The translations under genes and the position numbers were made by a program. Positions 1 to 8,707 of a stretch of 60,905 nucleotides of DNA are shown piece by piece. Every line of letters starts with the position of its first letter. The first letter of the stretch is position 1. The notes beneath the pieces were generated by a model. It ran no database searches. It was not told the DNA's origin and saw nothing but the letters and a program-made list of their open reading frames with translations. The DNA comes from Phycisphaerae bacterium (GTDB lineage: Bacteria; Planctomycetota; Phycisphaerae; Sedimentisphaerales; UBA12454). The DNA lies in assembly GCA_026386845.1 (NCBI GenBank), contig JAPLMW010000028.1:66729-127633 (forward strand), in the 5' to 3' direction.

Positions 1-545
1 GACTGCATGTTGCCACACTAACACGGGACGCTCTGCGGAATATGGGCCGATACATCGCAGGAGCAAAAGTCCTGCTGTGCGGAGCCAGTTATCGGCAGGA
101 TGTCGCCGATACAAGATACAGCGGTTCAGAAATAGTTGTGCGAAAACTGACCGAAATGGGTGCAGAAATGAGCCTGCATGACCCGTATGTGGAACACTGG
201 TATGAACTGGAACAACAGGATACCTATCCGGCACGGGGACAATCCTGGTCGAGATTTTTCCGCAATCAAGAGCAGTTAAAGGAAATCCGGCTGCAGAGCG
301 ACCTGCAAAAAGCTCTCAAAGGCGTTGAGGCGATAATTTTAGCTGTGCCGCACGAGCCGTACCTGAAGCTTAATCCTGATGATATTGTCAAATGGGCAGG
401 CGGAACACTGGCGGTAGTGGACTGTTTCGGAATTCTGGACGATGAAAAAATCAAACGGTATTTCGAATTAGGCTGCGAAGTCAAGGCGCTCGGCCGCGGA
501 CATATTCAGCGCATCAAAGAATCAGTGCGAAGCAAAAAAAGCTGA
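1..545 (+). CDS. UDP-glucose/GDP-mannose dehydrogenase family protein, C-terminal part (5' end outside window)
   Basis: The reading frame is open from the first bases of the window (it reads LHVATLTRDALRNMGRY before the first ATG at 42), so the gene starts upstream and only its C-terminal ~180 residues are seen. The segment VLLCGASYRQDVADTRYSG is the typical start of the C-terminal UDP-binding domain of nucleotide-sugar dehydrogenases (GxSYKxdxxDxRxS pattern), and LAVVDCFGILDD lies near the usual end. Members oxidise UDP-hexoses to uronic acids (or UDP-ManNAc to its acid) in the cytoplasm for polysaccharide synthesis. The substrate cannot be told without the N-terminal half. Its 3' end overlaps the convergent glycosyltransferase gene by 24 bp. 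Confidence 0.85.
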   Translation, partial: LHVATLTRDALRNMGRYIAGAKVLLCGASYRQDVADTRYSGSEIVVRKLTEMGAEMSLHDPYVEHWYELEQQDTYPARGQSWSRFFRNQEQLKEIRLQSDLQKALKGVEAIILAVPHEPYLKLNPDDIVKWAGGTLAVVDCFGILDDEKIKRYFELGCEVKALGRGHIQRIKESVRSKKS

Positions 546-1640
546 AGCTGCCTGAGAGTAGATTGTCAGCAGGTTATCGACCATCGAACTTACAGAATGA
601 CTGCCGCGGAGATGGTTCTGCGCGGCAGATGCTGTCGATTTCGCAAATTCCCTGTCGTCAAGAAACTTCTGTAATGCCGAGTAAATACTCAATTCATCAC
701 GATTATCAAACAAAACGGCGGTTACATTGTTCAGCAGGAAATCGTCGGCATTGCTTTTATCAGCGACAATCGCTATGCCGGCACCGGCGGCTTCAAGCAT
801 CGCAGGGTCGAACCTCTCCGTAACACAAGGCTGAACAAAAATATCCGCACCGCGAAACACCGCCCGCAACGGCCGCATCTGAGGCGAAATATTAACAGTA
901 TTAGCAAGTCCGACAGCGTGAATAAATTTGCGAATATCTTCCTCGGCAGGACCGTCGCCCATCAGAACGACAAGAAATTCATAACCGTCAATGACAAGGT
1001 GTCTTATCGCATTCAGGAACGGCTCCAAATCATCAAAACGCAGGAAATCCGAGACGACAATCATACTGGGAATCTGCCCCTGCCGGGAAAAACAAGCACA
1101 GGTTTCATCAACAAACGTGCCAGTGTTAATCTGCCTGACAAGAGGCGCAATACGCGGGTTGCGATTCTTAAACAATTCTGCAATGCGGTTCGAAGGCGTT
1201 ATAACCGCTGAAAAACCATTACGTATTCTCCAACGCCTTAAAAGACTCTGCCCGGCGGAATTTGCCGTCAGAACAACAGGAATATTAAAAGTACAGCCAA
1301 CCGCCTTGGCAAGCGGCGCCGTCGCAGTGCCAAAACAGTGCACAATTGTAGGCTTAAATCTCTCTACCTGCGAAAGCAGCCGAAGGCGGTTCTGCCTGTA
1401 AAACAAAGGAAAACGCCACGTGGGATACTCTATTATCTCTATGCCAGGCCAAAAATTTAATTCTATCTGACTGTCAGGAGGCACTACAATACAACAAGGA
1501 ATATCCTGAGCCTCAAAACCAAAAAGCAAATGGCGCAACGGTGAATAAAACCGCTGTATAGTCCGGCTATCGGAGATAATCAGAGGACGAATAACATCGG
1601 CGGCGGTCTGATTCGGAATTGTTGTGTCATTTTGCAGCAT
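522..1640 (-). CDS. glycosyltransferase family 4-like (GT-B fold)
   Basis: 372 residues with the two-domain layout of GT-B glycosyltransferases. The C-terminal half has MIVVSDFLRFDDLEPFL, a VVLMGDGPAEEDI nucleotide-sugar-binding segment, and an E-x7-E pattern (ERFDPAMLE) followed by AAGAGIAIVA, as in GT4. No signal peptide or membrane segment is apparent, so it probably acts on the cytoplasmic face of the membrane in glycan assembly. It begins 3 bp after the panB stop codon on the same strand, so the two are likely co-transcribed, an unusual pairing. Donor and acceptor are unknown. The 3' end overlaps the convergent dehydrogenase gene. Confidence 0.8.
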   Translation of the reverse strand: MLQNDTTIPNQTAADVIRPLIISDSRTIQRFYSPLRHLLFGFEAQDIPCCIVVPPDSQIELNFWPGIEIIEYPTWRFPLFYRQNRLRLLSQVERFKPTIVHCFGTATAPLAKAVGCTFNIPVVLTANSAGQSLLRRWRIRNGFSAVITPSNRIAELFKNRNPRIAPLVRQINTGTFVDETCACFSRQGQIPSMIVVSDFLRFDDLEPFLNAIRHLVIDGYEFLVVLMGDGPAEEDIRKFIHAVGLANTVNISPQMRPLRAVFRGADIFVQPCVTERFDPAMLEAAGAGIAIVADKSNADDFLLNNVTAVLFDNRDELSIYSALQKFLDDREFAKSTASAAQNHLRGSHSVSSMVDNLLTIYSQAASAFFASH

Positions 1641-1643
1641 AAA

Positions 1644-2471
1644 TTATGTCTTAAGTTTTTCAAGTTTTTCGTATTCGCCGGCCTTCATGTGATAACAATG
1701 AGCATCATCAGGATAAATGCCCTGCCTGACTTCTTTCGCATATAAAGCAACCGCCTCTGTACAAGCTTTGCCGACATCTGCGAAACTTTTAGAAAATTTT
1801 GGTACAGGACCATTCCTGAGTTTCAGGATATCAGGCAAAACCAGGACCTGACCGTCACAATCAGGTCCTGAACCGCAACTAATGACAGGAATCGGTAATT
1901 TCTGTGTGATAATTTTGGCAACTTCCCTCGCTGTGCCTTCAAGCAAAAGCATTTGAGCGCCTGCCTGATACATCTCATCGGCAAGTTTTATAATCTCCGT
2001 CGCTATTTCAGCGGTTGTGCCCTCCGCCTTGTATTTGCCTGTCTGAGGTCGTATGCCAAGATGCGGCATAACAGGGATACCGGCGTCAATTACTGATTTA
2101 ATCGTCTCAACATCCGATTCGGTTGCTTCAATCTTAACTATATCGACACCGCCCTGCTTAATAAACCGTTCGGCATTTTTCAGGGTTTCATCAGCACCAT
2201 TTTTGCAGCCTTCATAAGGCATATCCGCCACAAGCAACTGCTCAGGAACGGCTTTCCTGACGGCTGCTGTTATCGCTGCCATAAAATCCATTGTTACCGG
2301 CAGAGTCGAATCAAAACCGAGCATAAACTGTGCGGCTGAGTCGCCTACCAGCAAAACCTCAACGCCGGCAGCAGCAACAAGTTTGGCACTGGTATAATCA
2401 TAACAGCTTACAGCGACAAACTTGCGCCCCTGTGCCTTAGCCTGACGTAATGTAGAAATCGTTACCTTCAT
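1644..2471 (-). CDS. panB: 3-methyl-2-oxobutanoate hydroxymethyltransferase (PanB)
   Basis: 275 residues, close to the usual PanB length. It transfers a hydroxymethyl group from 5,10-methylene-THF to 2-oxoisovalerate, the first step of pantothenate (CoA) synthesis, in the cytoplasm. The family signatures are in order: VAVSCYDYTSAKLVAAAG near the N-terminus, VLLVGDSAAQFMLGFDSTLPVTMD (metal-binding Asp in VGDS), LLVADMPYEG, VKIEA, MPHLGIRPQ and LLLEGTAREVA. The start ATG has GGAG about 14 nt upstream, which is rather far. panC and panD are not in the window. A GT4 gene follows at 3 bp. Confidence 0.95.
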   Translation of the reverse strand: MKVTISTLRQAKAQGRKFVAVSCYDYTSAKLVAAAGVEVLLVGDSAAQFMLGFDSTLPVTMDFMAAITAAVRKAVPEQLLVADMPYEGCKNGADETLKNAERFIKQGGVDIVKIEATESDVETIKSVIDAGIPVMPHLGIRPQTGKYKAEGTTAEIATEIIKLADEMYQAGAQMLLLEGTAREVAKIITQKLPIPVISCGSGPDCDGQVLVLPDILKLRNGPVPKFSKSFADVGKACTEAVALYAKEVRQGIYPDDAHCYHMKAGEYEKLEKLKT

Positions 2472-2904
2472 ATAATCGTTTTCAACTCCACTTAAAGGAT
2501 ATTTGAGATAAACCGGATTAGCAAGCAGATTTTATCGGGCCCTATAGCGATAAACAGGTCCCCAGCAAACAGCAATTTCATCAAAAAAATTACAAAAAAA
2601 TACTTGATTTTGAAATAGGAACCACAATAATTAGATATGGAGAATCACAGCAAAAAAACCGAGGTATTAACTACTCGGTATTACGAACTTTTCATCACCC
2701 TCCTCTGAAGCCAGATTCTCTTTTTGAGGTCTGGCTTCCTTGATAAATCATATTATTAACCCTGAAAAGACAGGTAGTTAGGGTAAAATTCTGCCATAAT
2801 AACTGTTTCAGCAAAAAGACCAAAAATCTATAATAAAGCATAAAAACAATATTGTAATTTTTTGTTTTTCAGCTACAATTTTGTATATTTTAAGGGCAAA
2901 GACT
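2472..2904. other. 433-bp intergenic region with three predicted stem-loops
   Basis: This gap separates divergent panB (minus) and the NifA-like activator gene (plus). No ORF in it looks coding. Read as plus-strand RNA it can form three successive hairpins: ACCGAG/CTCGGT (2658-2663 with 2674-2679); GAAGCCAGA/TCTGGCTTC (2707-2715 with 2730-2738), a perfect 9-bp stem whose loop can also pair CTC with GAG; and ACCCT/AGGGT around 2760-2785. None is followed by a clear U-run, so they do not look like simple terminators. A long leader, a small RNA or protein-binding sites are all possible; no known riboswitch class was recognised. The last 60 bp hold the activator-site pair listed separately. Confidence 0.4.
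2845..2885 (+). promoter_or_regulatory. pair of TACA-N4-TGTA-type sites upstream of the activator gene
   Basis: Two 12-bp near-palindromes, AACAATATTGTA (2845-2856) and TACAATTTTGTA (2874-2885), start 29 bp apart. They match the site pairs in front of amtB and glutamine synthetase (TACATTATTGTA and variants, 30 bp apart). Here the second site ends only 19 bp before the activator start codon, so binding would probably block the activator's own promoter. This suggests negative autoregulation. The link to the adjacent activator is inferred. Confidence 0.6.
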
Positions 2905-4434
2905 ATGGCAGTAAAATTATCCAAAGAAGTGCAACTGCTGGGCGATATGGCAAGAGCTTTCGCCGAGTCGCTCGACCTTGAGCTGACACTCAAAGCCATT
3001 TTGAAATCTCTTGACACGCATGTCAAACTGCAAAAAGGAACTATTACCCTTCTTGACCCCGGCACTGAAACAATAAATATAAAAGTGGCCCACGGTTTAA
3101 GCGAAAAATCAAAGCAATTGGGCAGCTATAAAATCGGGGAAGGCATCACCGGCACAGTCGTCCAGACAGGCAGAGAAATTGTTGTGCCGGACATTTCCAA
3201 AGACAGCAGATTTCTTCACAAAACACACTCAAGGAAATCAACGCAGGGCAAACAAATCGCCTTTTACTGCGTTCCGATAAAACTCGAAGGCAGAACAATC
3301 GGCACTCTCAGCGTTGACAGACAGGTTCAAAAAGGCGACGATGCAGAGGCTCACCTGAATCTTCTGAATATCATCGCCACAATGGTAGCACAGGCTGTAA
3401 AACTAAACAAACTTGTCGAATCCGAAAAAAGACAGCTTTCAGAAGAAAACCTGCGGCTGAGACAGGAATTAAAAACACATTTCAATATAGATAATATGGT
3501 CGGCACGAGCAACGCGATGAAACAAGTTTACCGATTGATTGAGCAGGTCGCAGACAGCAACGCTACCGTGCTGATTCGAGGCGAAAGCGGCACAGGCAAA
3601 GACCTTGTCGCCCATGCGATACACTACAACAGCAGCAGAGCAAACAAACCCTTCGTAAAGGTAAATTGCACCGCCCTGCCCGAAACCTTGCTCGAAAGTG
3701 AGCTTTTCGGACATGAAAAAGGATCTTTTACAGGCGCAACAGAAAGAAAAATCGGCAGATTCGAGAGAGCCAACGGCGGCTCTATTTTCCTCGATGAAAT
3801 AGGCGATTTTTCCGTAAATTTGCAGATTAAACTGCTGAGGATTATCCAGTTCAGAGAATTCGAACGGGTAGGCGGGACTGAAACCATAAAAGCAAATGTA
3901 AGAATCATCGTCGCTACCAATAAGAACCTCGAAGAACAAATCAAAGAAAAACTATTTAGAGAAGACCTGTATTACAGGATAAATGTTTTCCCGATTTACC
4001 TGCCGCCGCTGAGAGAACGAAAAGATGATATTATGCTCATGGCCGACTATTTTCTCGAGCAGTTTTCAAGAGAAAATAATAAAAAAATTACGCGTATCTC
4101 AACACCGGCAATCGAGATGCTTACGAGCTATCACTGGCCCGGAAATATAAGAGAATTGGAAAACTGTATTGAAAGAGCTGTTCTTCTATGTAATGACGAA
4201 GTCGTGCGCTCGGAACATCTGCCGCCTTCACTGCAAATGATTAAAAAAAGCGATGCTCTACCGGGGCGATCTCTTATAGAGATTATAGAAAATAAGGAAA
4301 GAGAACTTATTATTGATGCCCTTAAAAAATACGGCGGTCAACAAAGAAAAGCCGCAGATGAACTGGGTGTTACGGAAAGAATCCTCGGATATAAGATTAA
4401 AAAATACGGTATCTTCCCCAAACTTCTCTCCTAA
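2905..4434 (+). CDS. sigma54-dependent transcriptional activator, NifA-like (GAF + AAA+ + Fis HTH)
   Basis: The track start at 2881 is replaced by the ATG at 2905, which has AAGGG about 10 nt upstream and avoids overlap with a regulator site; the protein is then 509 residues. An N-terminal GAF domain (~15-165) is followed by a sigma54 AAA+ domain: Walker A GESGTGKD (~225), sigma54-contact loop GSFTGA (GAFTGA variant), Walker [12 protein letters not shown], and [18 protein letters not shown]. The C-terminus has a Fis-type helix-turn-helix ([27 protein letters not shown]) like that of NifA. It lacks the phosphorylatable receiver domain of NtrC, so activity is likely set by ligand binding or PII contact at the GAF domain. 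No nif genes are in the window; the following amtB-glnK and glutamine synthetase genes, both with sigma54 promoters, are the evident targets. Confidence 0.92.
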   Translation: MAVKLSKEVQLLGDMARAFAESLDLELTLKAILKSLDTHVKLQKGTITLLDPGTETINIKVAHGLSEKSKQLGSYKIGEGITGTVVQTGREIVVPDISKDSRFLHKTHSRKSTQGKQIAFYCVPIKLEGRTIGTLSVDRQVQKGDDAEAHLNLLNIIATMVAQAVKLNKLVESEKRQLSEENLRLRQELKTHFNIDNMVGTSNAMKQVYRLIEQVADSNATVLIRGESGTGKDLVAHAIHYNSSRANKPFVKVNCTALPETLLESELFGHEKGSFTGATERKIGRFERANGGSIFLDEIGDFSVNLQIKLLRIIQFREFERVGGTETIKANVRIIVATNKNLEEQIKEKLFREDLYYRINVFPIYLPPLRERKDDIMLMADYFLEQFSRENNKKITRISTPAIEMLTSYHWPGNIRELENCIERAVLLCNDEVVRSEHLPPSLQMIKKSDALPGRSLIEIIENKERELIIDALKKYGGQQRKAADELGVTERILGYKIKKYGIFPKLLS

Positions 4435-4437
4435 AAA

Positions 4438-4479
4438 TACAATAATGTAATTAAAAAACAGTTCTTATACATTATTGTA
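4438..4479 (+). promoter_or_regulatory. paired upstream activator sites for the amtB-glnK promoter
   Basis: TACAATAATGTA (4438-4449) and its exact reverse complement TACATTATTGTA (4468-4479) start 30 bp apart, close to three helical turns. The pair begins 4 bp after the activator stop codon and ends 90 bp before the -24 element of the amtB sigma54 promoter. Position, spacing and symmetry fit enhancer sites for a dimeric Fis-HTH activator. The motif (TACA-N4-TGTA) differs from the classical NifA site TGT-N10-ACA and from the NtrC site. Confidence 0.75.
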
Positions 4480-4569
4480 TAAAAAACAAATCATTGCATC
4501 ATCATATATTACTCCTATAACCTCATTTAATACAAGTCGTTATAACCTTTCCACATATTGCTAATTTTC

Positions 4570-4585
4570 TGGCATGAGTATTGCA
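4570..4585 (+). promoter_or_regulatory. sigma54 (-24/-12) promoter of amtB-glnK
   Basis: TGGCATGAGTATTGCA matches the sigma54 consensus TGGCAC-N5-TTGCA with one mismatch, and the invariant GG and GC are the required 12 bp apart (4571 and 4583). It lies 53 bp before the amtB start codon and downstream of the paired activator sites. The amtB ATG has its own AAGGAG ribosome-binding site at about 4626. Confidence 0.88.
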
Positions 4586-4638
4586 CTATATCATAAAAAA
4601 TACTTTGTTTTTAAGAGATGCAATAAGGAGAACAAAAA

Positions 4639-5877
4639 ATGTATGCTAAAATCGACAGCGGCGACACCGCATGGGTACTTATATCGGCGGCACTTGTTAT
4701 GCTGATGACGCCGGGGCTGGCATTTTTCTACGGCGGGCTTGTCAGACGAAAAAATTACCTCAGTGTTCTTATGCAATGCTTCATCGCCCTGGCCGCCCTT
4801 AGTATTCAATGGGTGATATTCGGATACAGCCTGTCTTTCGCTCCAGGCAACAGCTTTATAGGCGGCCTGCAATGGTTCGGACTTAAAGGAGTCGGACTCG
4901 AACCATACGCTGCCTACAGTGCTACTATCCCACATCAAGCATTTATGATATTTCAAGCAATGTTTGCGATAATCACACCTGCTCTTATTATAGGCGCGTT
5001 TGCGGAGCGAATGAAATTCTCGGCGTATCTGGTCTTTATACTGCTGTGGGCAACTTTTGTGTATGACCCAATCGCTCACTGGGTCTGGGGCAGCGGCGGA
5101 TGGCTGAGAAATATGGGCGTTATGGATTTCGCCGGCGGAACGGTCGTTCACATCAATGCGGGCATCGCGGCATTAGTTACCGCGTTAATAATCGGCAAAA
5201 GAACCTGCTATGATAAATACGCAATTGCGCCGCATAATCTGCCGTTCAGCGTTTTAGGGGCTGCCCTGCTTTGGTTCGGCTGGTTCGGCTTTAATGCAGG
5301 CAGCGCACTGGCCGCTAATGGCATCGCGGTAAACGCATTCGTTGTTACCAATACCGCTGGAGCTGTGGCGGCGCTGACTTGGGCATTGATTGACTGGAAG
5401 CTTAACGGTAATCCTACAATGCTCGGAACCATATCCGGAGCAGTCGCGGGATTGGCGGCCATTACGCCAGCGGCGGGATTTGTCGGCATAGGTGCGGCAT
5501 TGATAATCGGCATCGCTGCCAGCATCTTTTGTTTCATTGCCGTCAGTTTTGTGAAACGTACATTTCATTATGACGATTCGCTGGACGCGTTCGGCGTACA
5601 CGGCATAAGCGGTTTCTGGGGAACTTTAGCAACGGGACTATTCGCATCCAAGGCCATAAACCAGGCCGGTGCCGACGGGCTGCTTGCGGGAAACAGCAAA
5701 CAATTTTTTGTACAGCTTATCGCAGCGGTTGCAACAGTAGCTTACGCATTCATTGGTACGTACATCATCTACAAATTGATTGATGCAGTCATCGGCGTAC
5801 GAGCAACTGAAGAAGACGAAGCAATAGGGCTTGACCTGGCTGAGCACAATGAGCGTGCTTATACAATGCTGGAATAA
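4639..5877 (+). CDS. amtB: ammonium transporter AmtB
   Basis: 412 residues, an integral inner-membrane ammonium channel of the Amt/Rh family with about 11 membrane helices. Family segments seen: [16 protein letters not shown] near the N-terminus, [19 protein letters not shown] with the first pore His, [11 protein letters not shown], and [21 protein letters not shown] with the second pore His. AAGGAG lies 8 nt before the ATG. It is preceded by a sigma54 promoter and paired activator sites, and is followed 26 bp later by a PII gene, the common amtB-glnK order in which PII blocks the channel when nitrogen is plentiful. Confidence 0.96.
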   Translation: MYAKIDSGDTAWVLISAALVMLMTPGLAFFYGGLVRRKNYLSVLMQCFIALAALSIQWVIFGYSLSFAPGNSFIGGLQWFGLKGVGLEPYAAYSATIPHQAFMIFQAMFAIITPALIIGAFAERMKFSAYLVFILLWATFVYDPIAHWVWGSGGWLRNMGVMDFAGGTVVHINAGIAALVTALIIGKRTCYDKYAIAPHNLPFSVLGAALLWFGWFGFNAGSALAANGIAVNAFVVTNTAGAVAALTWALIDWKLNGNPTMLGTISGAVAGLAAITPAAGFVGIGAALIIGIAASIFCFIAVSFVKRTFHYDDSLDAFGVHGISGFWGTLATGLFASKAINQAGADGLLAGNSKQFFVQLIAAVATVAYAFIGTYIIYKLIDAVIGVRATEEDEAIGLDLAEHNERAYTMLE

Positions 5878-5903
5878 ACCAAAATATCAAAAGGAAACTA
5901 AAT

Positions 5904-6245
5904 ATGAAACTGATAATCGCCATAATTCAACCTCACAGACTCGAACAAGTAAAAGAAGAACTCTATAAAGAAGAAGTTAATCTTATCACCGTAAGCGAAG
6001 TGCTCGGTCACGGCAGACAAAAAGGTGTAACCGAAGTCTATCGCGGTGTAAGAGAGACAGGAAACCTGCTGCGGAAAGTCCGCCTTGAAATAGCGGTAAA
6101 TGAAAACTTCGTCGAACGGACAATAAAAGCCATTATGACAGGCGCGAAAACGGGGCAGACCGGTGATGGGAAAATATTCGTGATAGACCTGCCCGAATGT
6201 ATCAGAATCCGAACCGGTGAACGCGGCGGTGAAGCTATCGGTTAA
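5904..6245 (+). CDS. glnK: nitrogen regulatory protein PII (GlnK type)
   Basis: 113 residues, standard PII length. PII is a trimeric cytoplasmic sensor of ATP/ADP and 2-oxoglutarate that binds AmtB and nitrogen regulators. Seen: [21 protein letters not shown]-loop start [14 protein letters not shown] with Tyr46, B-loop [15 protein letters not shown], and C-loop [10 protein letters not shown]. The residue that aligns with Tyr51 of E. coli GlnB/GlnK, the uridylylation site, is Glu here (YRGVRETG), so GlnD-type uridylylation at that site cannot occur. The RBS is AAGGAAA before the ATG. It shares the amtB transcript. Confidence 0.95.
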   Translation: MKLIIAIIQPHRLEQVKEELYKEEVNLITVSEVLGHGRQKGVTEVYRGVRETGNLLRKVRLEIAVNENFVERTIKAIMTGAKTGQTGDGKIFVIDLPECIRIRTGERGGEAIG

Positions 6246-6270
6246 TAAAAATAGACAATTACGTAAAAAA

Positions 6271-6312
6271 TACATTATTGTAGATTTATATATAAAAATC
6301 TACGATAATGTA
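6271..6312 (+). promoter_or_regulatory. paired upstream activator sites for the glutamine synthetase promoter
   Basis: TACATTATTGTA (6271-6282) and TACGATAATGTA (6301-6312) start exactly 30 bp apart. The first is identical to the second amtB site. The pair ends 89 bp before the sigma54 -24 element, almost the same distance as at amtB (90 bp). This repeated geometry at two promoters is the main evidence that the sites are real enhancers. Confidence 0.75.
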
Positions 6313-6401
6313 TATATGCAAAAAATTGTATTGAATTTGTATTCTTTTATAATATCCTTTACAACAATGACCTGCAGCAATTTTTGCATTAAATTACAAT
6401 A

Positions 6402-6417
6402 TGGTATGGTTATTGCA
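6402..6417 (+). promoter_or_regulatory. sigma54 (-24/-12) promoter of glutamine synthetase
   Basis: TGGTATGGTTATTGCA keeps the invariant GG (6403) and GC (6415) 12 bp apart and has TTGCA at -12. It ends 103 bp before the glutamine synthetase ATG. A leader of about 90 nt is predicted; no clear structure was seen in it. The gene has CAGGAG as ribosome-binding site. Confidence 0.83.
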
Positions 6418-6520
6418 TATTAAGTAATAGTATAGCTGCAGGGCCGAATGTAAAAATTGTTTTGTATCTCTAAATAATAAAAGGATAATTACAAGTAATC
6501 CAAATAACAGGAGTATAAAA

Positions 6521-8629
6521 ATGAGCGAAAATTTTGAACCGGTAACCGTGTTATTCGGCAAAAACGTCTTCAATGATGTCGTAATGAGGGAACGGCTGCC
6601 AAAGAATGTCTATAAAGAATTCAAAAAGACAATAACAGAAGGCAGGTTTCTTGATACGAGCCTCGCTAATGTAGTGGCCAACGCGATGAAAGACTGGGCG
6701 ATTGAAAAAGGCGCAACACATTTTTGTCATTGGTTCCAGCCGATGACCGGACTGACCGCTGAAAAACACGATTCGTTCATTTCGCCAACCACGGAAGGCA
6801 CAACCATTATGGAATTCAGCGGCAAAGAACTTACACAAGGCGAACCCGACGCATCGAGCTTTCCATCCGGCGGCCTGCGGGCGACCTTTGAGGCAAGAGG
6901 CTATACGGCATGGGACTGCACAAGCCCGGCATTCATCAAGGAAACAGGGAAAACTGTCACTCTTTATATTCCCTGCGCGTTTTTCTCGTATAACGCTGAG
7001 GCACTCGACAAGAAAACTCCCCTGCTAAGGTCTATGGATGCTCTGAACAAACAAGCAATCAGGGTATTAAAGGCTTTGGGAAATAATACCTCGAATAGTG
7101 TCGGCGCAACATTAGGGCCGGAACAAGAATATTTCCTGATTGACAGAAGATTCTTTGAAAAAAGACTCGACCTGATGCTTACGGGACGGACGCTGTTCGG
7201 AGCGCCAACGCCACGAGGACAAGAAATGAGCGACCATTACTTTGGTGCGCTGCACGAAAGGATCGCTTCGTTTATGCATGAGGTCAATGTGGAACTTTGG
7301 AAGCTTGGGGTATCCGCAAAAACTCAGCATAATGAAGTGGCACCTAATCAATATGAACTGGCTCCGGTATTTTCCACTGTAAATGTAGCTACGGACCATA
7401 ATCAGCTTGTTATGGAAACACTGCAAAAGGTCGCTCTGAGACACAATTTCGTGTGCCTGCTCCACGAAAAACCGTTTACCGGCGTCAACGGGTCGGGCAA
7501 ACATAATAACTGGAGTATGGTTACCGACGACGGCATTAATCTGCTCGACCCGGGCAGCACACCGCATGATAATATGGTATTCCTCGTAATGCTTTGCGCT
7601 GTCATCCGTGCGGTTGATAAATACGCCAAACTGCTCCGCGCAAGTGTAGCAACCGCAGGAAACGACCACCGGCTCGGCGCTCATGAAGCCCCGCCGGCTA
7701 TTGTGTCCGTTTTCCTCGGAGACCAGCTAACGGATATATTAGAACAACTCGCTGCCGGCGGCGCGAAAGAATCTAAGGCCGGCGGACATCTGAAATTAGG
7801 TGTCTCTGTTTTGCCGCCGCTGCCGAAAGACAGCACCGATAGAAACCGAACATCTCCATTCGCTTTTACCGGAAATAAATTCGAATTCCGAATGGTTGGT
7901 TCATCACAATCGACCGCAGGGCCTATGTTCGTCCTGAATACCATTGTCGCTGATGTGCTGAAAGAAATCGCGGATGAGCTGGAAAAAAGCTCGAATGTAA
8001 AAACATCCGCTCAAAAAATATTGAATAAAATAGCAAAGGAACACAGCAGAGTTATTTACAACGGCGATAACTATACCGCAGAATGGGCCAAAGAAGCCGA
8101 GAAACGCGGTTTGCCGAATATTAAATCGACCGTAGAATCGCTGGAAACCATTATGGATGATGAAAATGTCAAACTTTTTGTAAACCATAAGGTCCTCAGC
8201 AAAGCGGAACTAAATGCAAGGACTGAAATTCTGCTCGACGCTTATAGTATGACGATAAATATCGAAGCAAAAACCACTTTGAATATCGCACAAAGACAGA
8301 TTCTGCCGGTCGCAATTGAATATTCCGGCAAACTGGCAAAGGCTGCCGAACGTATCGGTAATGCGGGAAGCAACCCGGACACTCAAAAGAAAATACTCGA
8401 CAAGACCTGCGAACTGATAAGCGAATTGAATAACGGCATCGATGAACTTAAAAAAGCCGCTGCCGCAGCAATCGGTATTGACGACACGGCAAAAAGAGCG
8501 GAAAATTGCAGAGACATCGTTGTGCCTGCAATGAGCCGGGTAAGAAAAGCCGCCGACAGTCTGGAAATGATTGTCGATGCCAGGATGTGGCCGCTGCCGA
8601 CTTATGCGGAAATGCTATTCGTTAAATAA
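6521..8629 (+). CDS. glnN: glutamine synthetase type III (GSIII)
   Basis: 702 residues, far longer than type I (~470) and typical of GSIII, found for example in Bacteroides and cyanobacteria. It makes glutamine from glutamate, ammonium and ATP in the cytoplasm. Seen: the N-terminal GSIII region ([27 protein letters not shown]), [10 protein letters not shown] in the catalytic barrel with metal-binding Glu residues, [25 protein letters not shown], and [10 protein letters not shown]. The C-terminal ~200 residues are helical and GSIII-specific. The Tyr adenylylation site of type I enzymes is not expected in this class, so control is probably transcriptional, through the sigma54 promoter and paired sites upstream. 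Confidence 0.95.
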   Translation: MSENFEPVTVLFGKNVFNDVVMRERLPKNVYKEFKKTITEGRFLDTSLANVVANAMKDWAIEKGATHFCHWFQPMTGLTAEKHDSFISPTTEGTTIMEFSGKELTQGEPDASSFPSGGLRATFEARGYTAWDCTSPAFIKETGKTVTLYIPCAFFSYNAEALDKKTPLLRSMDALNKQAIRVLKALGNNTSNSVGATLGPEQEYFLIDRRFFEKRLDLMLTGRTLFGAPTPRGQEMSDHYFGALHERIASFMHEVNVELWKLGVSAKTQHNEVAPNQYELAPVFSTVNVATDHNQLVMETLQKVALRHNFVCLLHEKPFTGVNGSGKHNNWSMVTDDGINLLDPGSTPHDNMVFLVMLCAVIRAVDKYAKLLRASVATAGNDHRLGAHEAPPAIVSVFLGDQLTDILEQLAAGGAKESKAGGHLKLGVSVLPPLPKDSTDRNRTSPFAFTGNKFEFRMVGSSQSTAGPMFVLNTIVADVLKEIADELEKSSNVKTSAQKILNKIAKEHSRVIYNGDNYTAEWAKEAEKRGLPNIKSTVESLETIMDDENVKLFVNHKVLSKAELNARTEILLDAYSMTINIEAKTTLNIAQRQILPVAIEYSGKLAKAAERIGNAGSNPDTQKKILDKTCELISELNNGIDELKKAAAAAIGIDDTAKRAENCRDIVVPAMSRVRKAADSLEMIVDARMWPLPTYAEMLFVK

Positions 8630-8663
8630 CAAATTTAAAATTACATAATTAACACAGCAGATG

Positions 8664-8687
8664 GCCGATTTGGAACAGAAAATCGGC
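8664..8687 (+). terminator. stem-loop between glutamine synthetase and gltB
   Basis: GCCGATTT (8664-8671) pairs perfectly with AAATCGGC (8680-8687) around an 8-nt loop, and TATTTTAT follows. It lies between the glutamine synthetase stop and the gltB ATG (20 bp downstream). It could be a weak intrinsic terminator or a processing/attenuation structure that lowers read-through into gltB. The short U-rich tail makes full termination uncertain. Confidence 0.5.
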
Positions 8688-8707
8688 TATTTTATGGAAT
8701 AATAAAA

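Noticed and set aside
2905-4434. Calling the activator nifA and expecting nitrogen fixation
   Set aside because: The domain plan is NifA-like but no nif genes are seen, and the visible targets are ammonium uptake and glutamine synthetase genes.
4591-5151. 186-residue minus-strand ORF over amtB
   Set aside because: It is antisense to a clear AmtB gene, has no recognisable motif and is the usual shadow frame of a high-scoring coding region. The same applies to the minus-strand ORFs at 7112, 10682, 16253 and others.
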